NCBI RefSeq assembly: GCF_016097555.1
Contig: NC_054707.1
Span: 50,178,943-50,242,942 of the forward strand
DNA length: 64,000 bases
Reading direction: 5' to 3'
Source of the DNA: Gigantopelta aegis
Lineage: Eukaryota > Mollusca > Gastropoda > Neomphalida > Peltospiridae
How positions within the stretch are numbered: the first letter of the stretch is position 1; each line of letters opens with the position of its first letter. The translations under genes were made by a program, and so were the position numbers. Shown one piece after another: positions 40,567-53,079 of the stretch. The notes beneath the pieces were generated by a model. The model worked only from the letters and a program-made list of their open reading frames with translations, had not been told where the DNA came from and ran no database searches.

Positions 40567-40760
40567 AACCTATAGCATGCATCAGCAGTAAAGATTGTGA
40601 ACTACGTAACATGTTTCGGTGAGTGAAATATTTAGTGGTACAGTTTACAGCAAAAACTTTCCAACACAAAACTTTTCAGTGTTTTATCAAAACATGTATG
40701 TTGTTCAACAAAACATGTAATTATAATAATTTATAAAAAAATATATTAAATATATTTTAA

Positions 40761-41108
40761 AGGGACATTCCTGAGTTTGCTGCAATTTTTAAGATGTTAT
40801 CGAGTAACAAAGACTTTTTAACGATTGTAATTACATATCAAATATATTTTTCTGCATAATATATTAGTGGCTGTATATTAAACGTGTTTCTGATCGTTCT
40901 AATATTTGTACTAGGTTAAATTTCATTTTATTTCCTCAAACAAAATCCAGTTTAAGCTTTTTACAAACATTAAGACGACCAGAAACACATTGAATATACA
41001 GACACTGATATTCTAAACAAGAAAATATATTTAATATGTAAGTTTAATCGTAGAAATATTTTACTAGTCGGAAACATCTTACAATGTAGGAAACTCAGGA
41101 ATGTCCCT
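40761..41108. mobile_element. Palindromic MITE, TTAA target
   Basis: Ends agggacattcctgagttt and the reverse complement aaactcaggaatgtccct are flanked by TTAA (40757-40760 and 41109-41112). The two halves pair along most of the 348 bp (for example aagatgtt, ttacatat, aatatattttt, gtgtttctg). TTAA duplication suggests mobilisation by a piggyBac-type enzyme; this is inference. Confidence 0.75.
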
Positions 41109-41112
41109 TTAA

Positions 41113-42367
41113 GGCAAATTACAAAAATGGAGTCCTCGAGAAGCAATGTTAACAGACAACATTTTAGGAAAATGAATATAAAAATTGTGATGTCTTGCAA
41201 TCGTGTTATAAGTTGAGCAAATGAATGGTTACAATGGTAAAATTGTTTGGTTAAAAAATATAAGCTGCATTCTGAGATTTAATAAATATATAAACAGATA
41301 TCCAAAAAGAGATTTATGTTAAAGTATTATAAGGATCAAATATTTTTGGCAAGTATCTGTAAAGAGAGTTTTACCAGCAGACGCCGTGACAATTATGTGA
41401 CTTCAATAACCAGATAGCAGTACAGCTGAGAACAGAGAAACAGTTTTTAAAACTGAGTTTTCTTTCAAATGACAGTCTGTGAAAATCGTAGTAAAAAGGT
41501 ACTAAGAAATGCAATCTAATTAAAATTAGCTCCACTGGTTAATTACTATTACCTGTGGATCTAATAGCACCCTGTCGGAGCTCATGTCCAGTTGACCTTT
41601 CATTAGACCAATCAAATCTTACTTGCAAAATCATGCCAGTGATTTGAAAAGAATCTGAAAACATTCGGCATTATGCCGAGGGTAAACGAAATGATTCAGG
41701 TGAATTACGAAGTATGCCAGAAACTAATTTCAATATAAAATTTTTATATTAATTTCAGAACGAACCCCCCCCCCCCAAAAAAACCCCCACAAAACAACAA
41801 CAACAAAACAAAACCGTGATAGTATAGCCATAAAATCTGTTTATACCAGTATACAATCCAGAGTTTATCACTGCACTTGTCCCCCTGTTTTTTAATGTTG
41901 AAATAGACCAACAAGTTCGCCTATTGCATAAATAATCTCGCCCGATATTTTTAGAATCTGTATGCTCCCGAATAACGCTATTAAAGGCGAAGTGTAATTG
42001 GTCGATATTTAAATTCTTATTTATCTTTGAAATGTCACCTGGACATGGGAGTCCACGCAATGCTGTTAGATCTACTGGTAGACCAGTAGAGCTAATGTTA
42101 ATCAGATTGTAAGAAATGTGCCGTGTTTATAAGTGGGTCAAGTTCAATCTTGTTTTCTTTGCTCGTTTTAACTTTATTTTTACGAACATTTCTGTGAATA
42201 TGACAAACATATGTTTAATTTCCCCATGCAAAAGTCAACAATGTTAGAAATATTCAAATGTACGTACTACTGCGCACAAACGACACAACCACCGAAACAG
42301 GTCCCTCACCGAAACAGGTCCACGGACGATACAGGTTGTTGTTGTTTGGGTTCTTAAAAAATTTAAT

Positions 42368-42430
<63 letters not shown>

Positions 42431-42893
42431 CATTGACTTTGTCTTTTTCACTTTATTTTTGGGTTTAATTTTTTTTTTTCAATGTTCCATTTGATTTTAT
42501 CTCTTTTAAATTATGTTTATATTTTTTACTGCTGATTTGTGTTGTTCGGTATTTTCTGTTCTTGTACAATTCGTATTATTCATGTGACGATATGACTGAT
42601 TTTCGTTAAATATGTTTTGTTCCTTTTGGTTTTTGGCAAATACATGTGTTTAATGTTTTATTGCTAATAGTATACGTGTCAAATGGCTGTCTTTCTTTGT
42701 TTCTCCAACTGTCTCCATCATGTAGTTTAGATTAGTAAAGCGAGAAAGGAAAGAAATGAAATGTTGATCTAACGACACCCCAGCACATAAGTAAACAAAA
42801 TACAGAAGAAGAAAAGAAAAGGAGAATGTATTCATTAGTCTTGTCAGTTGAATCTTGTGCATTCTGTTTGACTTTCTTTTTCTCTTGTGTTTT
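41113..42893. other. Non-coding spacer with homopolymer
   Basis: No exon recognised. Stretches 41540-41700 and 41880-42110 look like decayed dispersed repeats, but I have no second copy in the window. A run of about 60 T (42370-42430) and a T-rich, GTTTT-rich compositional shift begin here and continue into the triplicated region. Confidence 0.45.
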
Positions 42894-43254
42894 GTTTTCT
42901 CTTGCATATGTTGTTATAGATTTGTTCTTAATTGTTAAATAAACTATCTATCAATCTGTCTGCCTGTCTGCCTGTCTGTCTGTCGATCTATCTATCTATC
43001 TATAATTCTGTTCTAGTCTGATAAAATGAAACATGTTCAAGGGTATTATTTCTTAATTAAAAAATACTTATATTAAATACTGTTGACTTATTTTCTTTTA
43101 CAATATATAGTTTAAATCTCATTTGTTTTTGCCTCTGTTAAAATTATCAATGTTTTGTGAACATTTTAGCCTATTCTGACAACCTGTTTACGAAATTCAC
43201 TGTACCATGAAAATAAAATAGTAACGTTTGTTTGATTGTTCAGTATATATATAT

Positions 43255-43294
<40 letters not shown>

Positions 43295-43830
43295 TATTTG
43301 TCTTGTTTTGTCTAGTGATTGGTCTTCTTGGTTTGTAAAATCTATTTATAAATTTCAATATTGATTTGTTACCATTTCGTTCTGTTCTAATCAAATTATC
43401 AGCATAAATTCTGTTGTAATTTATTCTGTTTATTGTTTTGTTCTCTTTTGTGCATTACATATGATATATATGGCGGAAACACGCAAGCAAAAACAAAGAA
43501 GGAAGGCAGAAGTGTTCCAGTAATTAGTATTTTATTTGGTTCGAATAATTATAGTTCCGAGTGATGGTTATTAAAATTCTATGTGCGTTTTTTTCTTTAT
43601 TTTTCATATTGTGTTTTTGTTCGAATATGTGTTTCTTCGGTTCATTTCTTATGTGTTTTGTGTTGAAGTGTGTTTGGCTTTGCATTGTTCTTTTAATCAA
43701 AGATTGTATGATATATTGCCTAATAGTTTAGAATAAAATAATTTTGATTGATTATTTGGAGTAGTTAATAAGGTTTAGGAGTTATCAGTTATTATTCATG
43801 TTATTTCCCGAGAGCTTGTTAGAGCTATAC

Positions 43831-43831
43831 A

Positions 43832-43878
<47 letters not shown>

Positions 43879-43884
43879 TGTGTC

Positions 43885-43960
<76 letters not shown>

Positions 43961-44006
43961 TTTAATGGGTGGGGGGGGGGGGGGGTGGTGGTGGGGGGGG
44001 GGGGGG
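43831..44006. repeat. (GT)n(GA)n poly-G compound microsatellite (three copies)
   Basis: GT, then GA, then G-rich runs around ttttaatgggtgggg. Counterparts of different length are at 48394-48569 and 52956-53124. The length differences distinguish the three segment copies. Confidence 0.94.
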
Positions 44007-45270
44007 TGGTATTCCAAAGTACTCTAATATACATTATATAAAAGACGTCTACCATGAGGAAACATTTTGCTGGCCAAGATAACACATCTATACTAAAACG
44101 AAATATTTTCTTAAGTCAAACACTGACTTTTTGTGAAGTTTTGAAGGGAGTGCATACCCTCAGCACCATCCAACCCGGATATATAGGACCGTGTTAGTTC
44201 TCAACTGTGATGGCTCTGCGTTACAATGTTCCAGAAAAATAAATGAACGATAATTGTATTCATCTTAATTTATTTTTCTTTTAATTATAAAACACCTCGC
44301 AAGCTACGTGTCCTCTTCAAGTTGAACATTTAGTAATTTAAAAAAATCAACAACACAGCACAATATAAAACGTCTGACGGGCTCTTAAAATGAAAATAGC
44401 AGATGTGTTGTATTGATAAAAACGTTGTCATCATGATTTGGGTTCCGTTTGTGTTCAAATCCATTGGCGATATATATATGGGACTACCTGAAATAGACAA
44501 TAATTCCTGCTTACAAGACGTATATGGTATATTAATAACACAGATGATAATGGAACAATGTACCTTGTACACTGAACATTTTAAATTAAAGTTTGTTTTG
44601 TTTAAAGACACCATTAGCTAGTGCACATTGATTAATGATTCATCGACAGTTGGATGGCAAATACCCAGATAGTTGACTTCGGTGCCCAAGAAAGCCTGCT
44701 TAATTAATATGCTTATACCATTTATGCCATGGACATGGTGCGCCGAGTTTGTAGCCAATTAAAGTTAAGCATGGTCTAATAAACCTGGGTAAACAGCCTT
44801 TGGGCTACCTGTTAACGACAGTGGTTCAGAATGCATAGTTGGTGACAAATAATGCATATAATATGCAGTAGCGGTACACCCTCCAATGAGATGTACTAAG
44901 GTACGAACCCTATACCTCTTCTGTCTCATCTATAAGCCAAATGAGTGACCCCCCCCCCCCCCCCCCGCAAAAGAAAGAAAGAAAAAAGAGTTATTTTTGA
45001 CTGTAAAATAATAGAAAAGATGTCTATTATAAAACTGTTAACGTCGTGCTGGTCGCCTGTACTGAGGGTAGTTAAAAACATTTTTTTAACGACACCACTA
45101 GAGCACACACTCATCGGCTATCAACAGTTGGCAATTCTGACAAGTCTTCAGAGGAAACCCACAACATTTTTTGAATAGCAGCAAGGGATTTTATGTATGC
45201 ACCACATAAAAAAGGCCTATGATACACAAGTGGTCACCCGAATAAATGCAGGTGAAGCCCAAGAATACAG

Positions 45271-45883
45271 TTAAAGCTTGTTTTGTTTAACGACATCACT
45301 AGAGCACATTGGTTTATTAATCATCGGCTATTGATTGTTAAATATTTTGTAATTTTGACATATAGTTTTAGAGAGGAAACCCGCTTCATTTTTTTTCATT
45401 AATAACAAGGGATCTTTTATATGCACATCCCACACTAAGGGTAGCACATACCACGACCTTTCATATACCAGTCGTGATGTGCCGACGGGGATAGGTCCTA
45501 GAGCGCATCAGGCGAGCTCTTTACCACTGGGCTACGTCTCGCCCCCTAAATGCAGGTGAATGAAGGAAATGTTTTATTTAACGACACACTCAGCACATTT
45601 TATTTACGGTTATATGGCGTCAGATATATGGTCATGGATCACACAGATATTGACAGAGAAACCCGCTGTCGCCACTTCATGGGCTACTCTTTTCGATCAG
45701 CAGCAAGGGATCTTTTATATGCACCACCCCACAGACAGGACAGTACATACCACGGCCTTTGTTACACCAGTTGTGGAGCACTGGCTGGAACGAGAAATAG
45801 CCCAATAGGTTCACCGACGGGGATCGACCCTAGACCGACCGCGCATCAAGCGAACGCTTTACCACTGGGCTACGTCCCGCTCC
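45271..45883 (-). mobile_element. Two adjacent SINEs (families B and A), repeated in all three copies
   Basis: A family B copy (45271-45545) and a complete family A copy (45568-45883) lie side by side. The 13-bp word aaatgcaggtgaa occurs before the first (45244-45256), between them (45548-45560) and, with one change, after the second (45884-45896), as expected if the second inserted into the target duplication of the first. Equivalent pairs are at about 49831-50443 and 54386-54999. Confidence 0.85.
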
Positions 45884-45938
45884 AAATGAAGGTGAATCCC
45901 AAGAATAACGATTAAAAACACGTCTGCCTGTGACCTAC

Positions 45939-46128
45939 CATTTCTCGCAGATGAACGGATGCGTTTCATACGTTTTGCCTATGCCGTAGTCGTACTGGCT
46001 CGTGAAGCGGTACAACATGAAGTAGATGTATCCAGTCGGCATGTCCTTAACCGTGAACGTTGAGTTCCCTCGCGCCCACGCCCAGTTATTGAGGTCGAAC
46101 GCGTTTGTAGCGCCTCCCCATATATCGG
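45939..46128 (-). CDS. Candidate C-type-lectin-like exon, copy 1
   Basis: A 190-bp open exon on the minus strand with acceptor ttttttaag and donor AAATG/gtaggt, 62 codons without a stop. It reads DIWGGATNAFDLNNWAWARG, then TVKDMPTGYIYFMLYRF and, at the end, THPFICEK. WxGxxxxxDLxxWxWxxG and a terminal PFICE are the pattern of the second half of a C-type lectin-like domain, although the usual pair of inner cysteines is absent. No partner exon was found. Its GC content is well above its surroundings. Confidence 0.5.
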
Positions 46129-46180
46129 CTTAAAAAACAAAAACAAAAAGTCATATAGATGCAGTTTAATATGCATGCCG

Positions 46181-46221
<41 letters not shown>

Positions 46222-46545
46222 CGCGCGCGCGCGTATGTGTGTATGTTGCGTTTGTGTATGTGTGTTGTTTGTGTGTGTGTGTGTGTGTTTTGTGTGTGTA
46301 TGTGTGTCGGCGCGCTAATTCCACGGGGTTACATAAGCAATGCGTTTACGTCACGTGAAAGGACATCGTTTGGCTTCCACAAAGTCTGCAACAATCCAGT
46401 ACGCAAAAGAGAAAGATATTTGTCTTTAAACATGTTTCTTTGTTTCTGTAATAGCCGGATCCCAGTTTGCTTATCTTCAGTGGTCCGACGAGAACGGGCC
46501 ATTTCAGGTGTCATTAAAGCAAATAAAATCGTATTGTCGGGAATG

Positions 46546-46634
46546 TTCTACACCTAATTTCACAAAACATCGTAAGTTTACATCTGCGACTACGTGCAAA
46601 ACCAGGCTTAGGCCTACCATGTTTTGTGAAATAT
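46546..46634. mobile_element. Small foldback element (three copies)
   Basis: Left end tttcacaaaacatcgtaag and right end catgttttgtgaaatatggccc are inverted repeats about 50 bp apart. Counterparts are at about 51110-51198 and 55665-55753. The gggccatatttcaca end recalls Harbinger-type MITEs. Confidence 0.55.
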
Positions 46635-46989
46635 GGCCCAGGGCTGTAGCTTGGATTGTTTTGTGTCGGGTAGCAGATGAATTCCTGGAACGAGCGAGCA
46701 TGGAAGGCGCATGACACTAGAGCATTCGGGGGCATGTCCTCCAAGAAAGTTTGAAATCTAAAGGCTCTGACATACCATTTTGCAGTCATTTCAGGGAGGT
46801 TACATCAATACGTCAATGCATTACGTCAATAGCAATAACCAGTAAGTTTGTATTATTTTTACCGATTTTTAAAAATAATGTTTGTTTGTTGTGGGGGGGG
46901 GGGGGGGGGGCTTATCCTCCCCTCCCCCACACTAACTACGGCCCTGATTTTAAGATTTCTTAACACAAATCGAATATGCCGCGTTTGAA

Positions 46990-47428
46990 GCTTCTTTAGT
47001 AGTATATACACAGTGTGATACCACCGTGGGGCCCATTCATTACACTGCTATAATTCGTCACGCTATTGTTCATCGTTTGGAAACGTAGTTTCGCTTCTTT
47101 AGTAGTATATACACAGTGTGATACCACCGTGGGGCCCATTCATTACACTGCTATAATTCGTCACGCTATTGTTCATCGTTTGGAAACGTAGTTTCGCTTC
47201 TTTAGTAGTATATACACAGTGTGATACCACCGTGGGGCCCATTCATTACACTGCTATAATTCGTCACGCTATTGTTCATCGTTTGGAAACGTAGTTTCGC
47301 TTCTTTAGTAGTATATACACAGTGTGATACCACCGTGGGGCCCATTCATTACACTGCTATAATTCGTCACGCTATTGTTCATCGTTTGGAAACGTAGTTT
47401 CGCTTCTTTAGTGGTATATACACAGTGT
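46990..47428. repeat. 103-bp satellite, 4 monomers plus 27 bp (copy 1)
   Basis: Monomer starts gcttctttagtagtatatac and ends gaaacgtagtttc. Starts are at 46990, 47093, 47196 and 47299. The fifth is cut after acacagtgtg where segment copy 2 begins. An identical short array is at 51550-51988. Confidence 0.97.
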
Positions 47429-47788
47429 GTTTTCTCTTGCATATGTTGTTATAGTTTTGTTCTTAATTGTTAAATAAACTATCTATCAATCTGTCTGCCT
47501 GTCTGTCTGTCTGTCTGTCGATCTATCTATCTATCTATAATTCTGTTCTAGTCTGATAAAATGAAACATGTTCAAGGGTATTATTTCTTAATTAAAAAAT
47601 ACTTATATTAAATACTGTTGACTTATTTTCTTTTACAATATATAGTTTAAATCTCATTTGTTTTTGCCTCTGTTAAAATTATCAATGTTTTGTGAACATT
47701 TTAGCCTATTCTGACCTGTTTACGAAATTCACTGTACCATGAAAATAAAATAGTAACGTTTGTTTGATTGTTCAGTATATATATATAT

Positions 47789-47836
<48 letters not shown>

Positions 47837-48393
47837 TATTTGTCTTGTTTTGTCTAGATTTCTGTTCTATTCTTTTGTGTTTGGTCTTCTTGGTTTGTAA
47901 AATCTATTTATAAATTTCAATATTGATTTGTTACCATTTCGTTCTGTTCTAATCAAATTATCAGCATAAATTCTGTTGTAATTTATTCTGTTTATTGTTT
48001 TGTTCTCTTTTGTGCATTACATATGATATATATGGCGGAAACACGCAAGCGAAAACAAAGAAGGAAGGCAGAAGTGTTCCAGTAATTAGTATTTTATTTG
48101 GTTCGAATAATTATAGTTCCGAGTGATGGTTATTAAAATTCTATGTGCGTTTTTTTCTTTATTTTTCATATTGTGTTTTTGTTCGAATATGTGTTTCTTC
48201 GGTTCATTTCTTATGTGTTTTGTGTTGAAGTGTGTTTGGCTTTGCATTGTTCTTTTAATCAAAGATTGTATGATATATTGCCTAATAGTTTAGAATAAAA
48301 TAATTTTGATTGATTATTTGGAGTAGTTAATAAGGTTTAGGAGTTATCAGTTATTATTCATGTTATTTCCCGAGAGCTTGTTAGAGCTATACA

Positions 48394-48448
<55 letters not shown>

Positions 48449-48456
48449 TGTGTCTA

Positions 48457-48521
<65 letters not shown>

Positions 48522-48528
48522 AATGGGT

Positions 48529-48570
<42 letters not shown>

Positions 48571-50741
48571 ATTCCAAAGTACTCTAATATACATTATATA
48601 AAAGACGTCTACCATGAGGAAACATTTTGCTGGCCAAGATAACACATCTATACTAAAACGAAATATTTTCTTAAGTCAAACACTGACTTTTTGTGAAGTT
48701 TTGAAGGGAGTGCATACCCTCAGCACCATCCAACCCGGATATATAGGACCGTGTTAGTTCTCAACTGTGATGGCTCTGCGTTACAATGTTCCAGAAAAAT
48801 AAATGAACGATAATTGTATTCATCTTAATTTATTTTTCTTTTAATTATAAAACACCTCGCAAGCTACGTGTCCTCTTCAAGTTGAACATTTAGTAATTTA
48901 AAAAAATCAACAACACAGCACAATATAAAACGTCTGACGGGCTCTTAAAATGAAAATAGCAGATGTTGTATTGATAAAAACGTTGTCATCATGATTTGGG
49001 TTCCGTTTGTGTTCAAATCCATTGGCGATATATATATGGGACTACCTGAAATAGACAATAATTCCTGCTTACAAGACGTATATGGTATATTAATAACACA
49101 GATGATAATGGAACAATGTACCTTGTACACTGAACATTTTAAATTAAAGTTTGTTTTGTTTAAAGACACCATTAGCTAGTGCACATTGATTAATGATTCA
49201 TCGACAGTTGGATGGCAAATACCCAGATAGTTGACTTCGGTGCCCAAGAAAGCCTGCTTAATTAATATGCTTATACCATTTATGCCATGGACATGGTGCG
49301 CCGAGTTTGTAGCCAATTAAAGTTAAGCATGGTCTAATAAACCTGGGTAAACAGCCTTTGGGCTACCTGTTAACGACAGTGGTTCAGAATGCATAGTTGG
49401 TGACAAATAATGCATATAATATGCAGTAGCGGTACACCCTCCAATGAGATGTACTAAGGTACGAACCCTATACCTCTTCTGTCTCATCTATAAGCCAAAT
49501 GAGTGACCCCCCCCCCCCTCCCCCGCAAAAGAAAGAAAGAAAAAAGAGTTATTTTTGACTGTAAAATAATAGAAAAGATGTCTATTATAAAACTGTTAAC
49601 GTCGTGCTGGTCGCCTGTACTGAGGGTAGTTAAAAACATTTTTTTAACGACACCACTAGAGCACACACTCATCGGCTATCAACAGTTGGCAATTCTGACA
49701 AGTCTTCAGAGGAAACCCACAACATTTTTTGAATAGCAGCAAGGGATTTTATGTATGCACCACATAAAAAAGGCCTATGATACACAAGTGGTCACCCGAA
49801 TAAATGCAGGTGAAGCCCAAGAATACAGTTAAAGCTTTTTTTTTGTTTAACGACATCACTAGAGCACATTGGTTTATTAATCATCGGCTATTGATTGTCA
49901 AATATTTTGTAATTTTGACATATAGTTTTAGAGAGGAAACCCGCTTCATTTTTTTTCATTAATAACAAGGGATCTTTTATATGCACATCCCACACTAAGG
50001 GTAGCACATACCACGACCTTTCATATACCAGTCGTGATGTGCCGACGGGGATAGGTCCTAGAGCGCATCAGGCGAGCTCTTTACAACTGGGCTACGTCTC
50101 GCCCCCTAAATGCAGGTGAATGAAGGAAATGTTTTATTTAACGACACACTCAGCACATTTTATTTACGGTTATATGGCGTCAGATATATGGTCATGGATC
50201 ACACAGATATTGACAGAGAAACCCGCTGTCGCCACTTCATGGGCTACTCTTTTCGATCAGCAGCAAGGGATCTTTTATATGCACCACCCCACAGACAGGA
50301 CAGTACATACCACGGCCTTTGTTACACCAGTTGTGGAGCACTGGCTGGAACGAGAAATAGCCCAATAGGTTCACCGACGGGGATCGACCCTAGACCGACC
50401 GCGCATCAAGCGAACGCTTTACCACTGGGCTACGTCCCGCTCCAAATGAAGGTGAAATCCCAAGAATAACGATTAAAAACACGTCTGCCTGTGACCTACC
50501 ATTTCTCGCAGATGAACGGATGCGTTTCATACGTTTTGCCTATGCCGTAGTCGTACTGGCTCGTGAAGCGGTACAACATGAAGTAGATGTATCCAGTCGG
50601 CATGTCCTTAACCGTGAACGTTGAGTTCCCTCGCGCCCACGCCCAGTTATTGAGGTCGAACGCGTTTGTAGCGCCTCCCCATATATCGGCTTAAAAAACA
50701 AAAACAAAAAGTCATATAGATGCAGTTTAATATGCATGCCG

Positions 50742-50784
<43 letters not shown>

Positions 50785-51988
50785 CGCGCGCGCGCGTATG
50801 TGTGTATGTTGCGTTTGTGTATGTGTGTTGTTTGTGTGTGTGTGTGTGTGTGTTTGTGTGTGTATGTGTGTCGGCGCGCTAATTCCACGGGGTTACATAA
50901 GCAATGCGTTTACGTCACGTGGAAGGACATCGTTTGGCTTCCACAAAGTCTGCAACAATCCAGTACGCAAAAGAGAAAGATATTTGTCTTTAAACATGTT
51001 TCTTTGTTTCTGTAATAGCCGGATCCCAGTTTGCTTATCTTCAGTGGTCCGACGAGAACGGGCCATTTCAGGTGTCATTAAAGCAAATAAAATCGTATTG
51101 TCGGGAATGTTCTACACCTAATTTCACAAAACATCGTAAGTTTACATCTGCGACTACGTGCAAAACCAGGCTTAGGCCTACCATGTTTTGTGAAATATGG
51201 CCCAGGGCTGTAGCTTGGATTGTTTTGTGTCGGGTAGCAGATGAATTCCTGGAACGAGCGAGCATGGAAGGCGCATGACACTAGAGCATTCGGGGGCATG
51301 TCCTCCAAGAAAGTTTGAAATCTAAAGGCTCTGACATACCATTTTGCAGTCATTTCAGGGAGGTTACATCAATACGTCAATGCATTACGTCAATAGCAAT
51401 AACCAGTAAGTTTGTATTATTTTTACCGATTTTTAAAAATAATGTTTGTTGTTGGGGGGGGGGGGGGGGGCTTATCCTCCCCTCCCCCACACTAACTACG
51501 GCCCTGATTTTAAGATTTCTTAACACAAATCGAATATGCCGCGTTTGAAGCTTCTTTAGTAGTATATACACAGTGTGATACCACCGTGGGGCCCATTCAT
51601 TACACTGCTATAATTCGTCACGCTATTGTTCATCGTTTGGAAACGTAGTTTCGCTTCTTTAGTAGTATATACACAGTGTGATACCACCGTGGGGCCCATT
51701 CATTACACTGCTATAATTCGTCACGCTATTGTTCATCGTTTGGAAACGTAGTTTCGCTTCTTTAGTAGTATATACACAGTGTGATACCACCGTGGGGCCC
51801 ATTCATTACACTGCTATAATTCGTCACGCTATTGTTCATCGTTTGGAAACGTAGTTTCGCTTCTTTAGTAGTATATACACAGTGTGATACCACCGTGGGG
51901 CCCATTCATTACACTGCTATAATTCGTCACGCTATTGTTCATCGTTTGGAAACGTAGTTTCGCTTCTTTAGTGGTATATACACAGTGT
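47429..51988. repeat. Triplicated segment, copy 2 (4560 bp, including 4 satellite monomers)
   Basis: Nearly identical to copy 3 and slightly less so to copy 1. Differences are mostly in microsatellite and homopolymer length. Same internal order; satellite monomers from 51550, ending at the same partial monomer before copy 3. Confidence 0.96.
50500..50689 (-). CDS. Candidate C-type-lectin-like exon, copy 2
   Basis: Identical in sequence and splice borders to the exon at 45939-46128, shifted by 4561 bp. The frame is intact. Confidence 0.5.
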
Positions 51989-52348
51989 GTTTTCTCTTGC
52001 ATATGTTGTTATAGTTTTGTTCTTAATTGTTAAATAAACTATCTATCAATCTGTCTGCCTGTCTGTCTGTCTGTCTGTCGATCTATCTATCTATCTATAA
52101 TTCTGTTCTAGTCTGATAAAATGAAACATGTTCAAGGGTATTATTTCTTAATTAAAAAATACTTATATTAAATACTGTTGACTTATTTTCTTTTACAATA
52201 TATAGTTTAAATCTCATTTGTTTTTGCCTCTGTTAAAATTATCAATGTTTTGTGAACATTTTAGCCTATTCTGACCTGTTTACGAAATTCACTGTACCAT
52301 GAAAATAAAATAGTAACGTTTGTTTGATTGTTCAGTATATATATATAT

Positions 52349-52398
<50 letters not shown>

Positions 52399-52955
52399 TA
52401 TTTGTCTTGTTTTGTCTAGATTTCTGTTCTATTCTTTTGTGTTTGGTCTTCTTGGTTTGTAAAATCTATTTATAAATTTCAATATTGATTTGTTACCATT
52501 TCGTTCTGTTCTAATCAAATTATCAGCATAAATTCTGTTGTAATTTATTCTGTTTATTGTTTTGTTCTCTTTTGTGCATTACATATGATATATATGGCGG
52601 AAACACGCAAGCGAAAACAAAGAAGGAAGGCAGAAGTGTTCCAGTAATTAGTATTTTATTTGGTTCGAATAATTATAGTTCCGAGTGATGGTTATTAAAA
52701 TTCTATGTGCGTTTTTTTCTTTATTTTTCATATTGTGTTTTTGTTCGAATATGTGTTTCTTCGGTTCATTTCTTATGTGTTTTGTGTTGAAGTGTGTTTG
52801 GCTTTGCATTGTTCTTTTAATCAAAGATTGTATGATATATTGCCTAATAGTTTAGAATAAAATAATTTTGATTGATTATTTGGAGTAGTTAATAAGGTTT
52901 AGGAGTTATCAGTTATTATTCATGTTATTTCCCGAGAGCTTGTTAGAGCTATACA

Positions 52956-53004
<49 letters not shown>

Positions 53005-53018
53005 TGTGTCTGTGTCTA

Positions 53019-53079
<61 letters not shown>

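Larger units (their letters stand above)
42894..47428. repeat. Triplicated segment, copy 1 (4535 bp, including 4 satellite monomers)
   Basis: It starts gttttctcttgcatatgttg and ends inside a partial 103-bp monomer (acacagtgtg), after which copy 2 begins with the same gttttctcttgc. Contents in order: (CTGT)n/(ATCT)n, (CA)n, T-rich spacer, (GT)n(GA)n poly-G (43831-44006), SINE pieces (44588-44650, 45065-45215, 45271-45545, 45568-45883), a lectin-like exon, (GT)n(GC)n, a small foldback (46546-46634), poly-G, and four satellite monomers from 46990. It differs from copies 2 and 3 by about 25 bp missing near 43312 and an extra aac near 43182. Confidence 0.95.

Noticed and set aside
42370..42430. 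60-base T run as a poly-A tail of a minus-strand retrocopy
   Set aside because: No gene-like sequence or target duplication next to it; homopolymer length may also be assembly-dependent.
45550..45915. Recurring open frames of about 120 and 82 codons in SINEs of the triplicated region
   Set aside because: They lie wholly within SINE family A sequence and occur in every intact SINE copy of that age.
46455..46507. Possible plus-strand mini-exon (tgtaatag acceptor, cag/gtgtca donor, QFAYLQWSDENGPFQ), repeated in all three segment copies
   Set aside because: 53 bp only, weak donor, no partner exon and three equally open frames; not enough to call.
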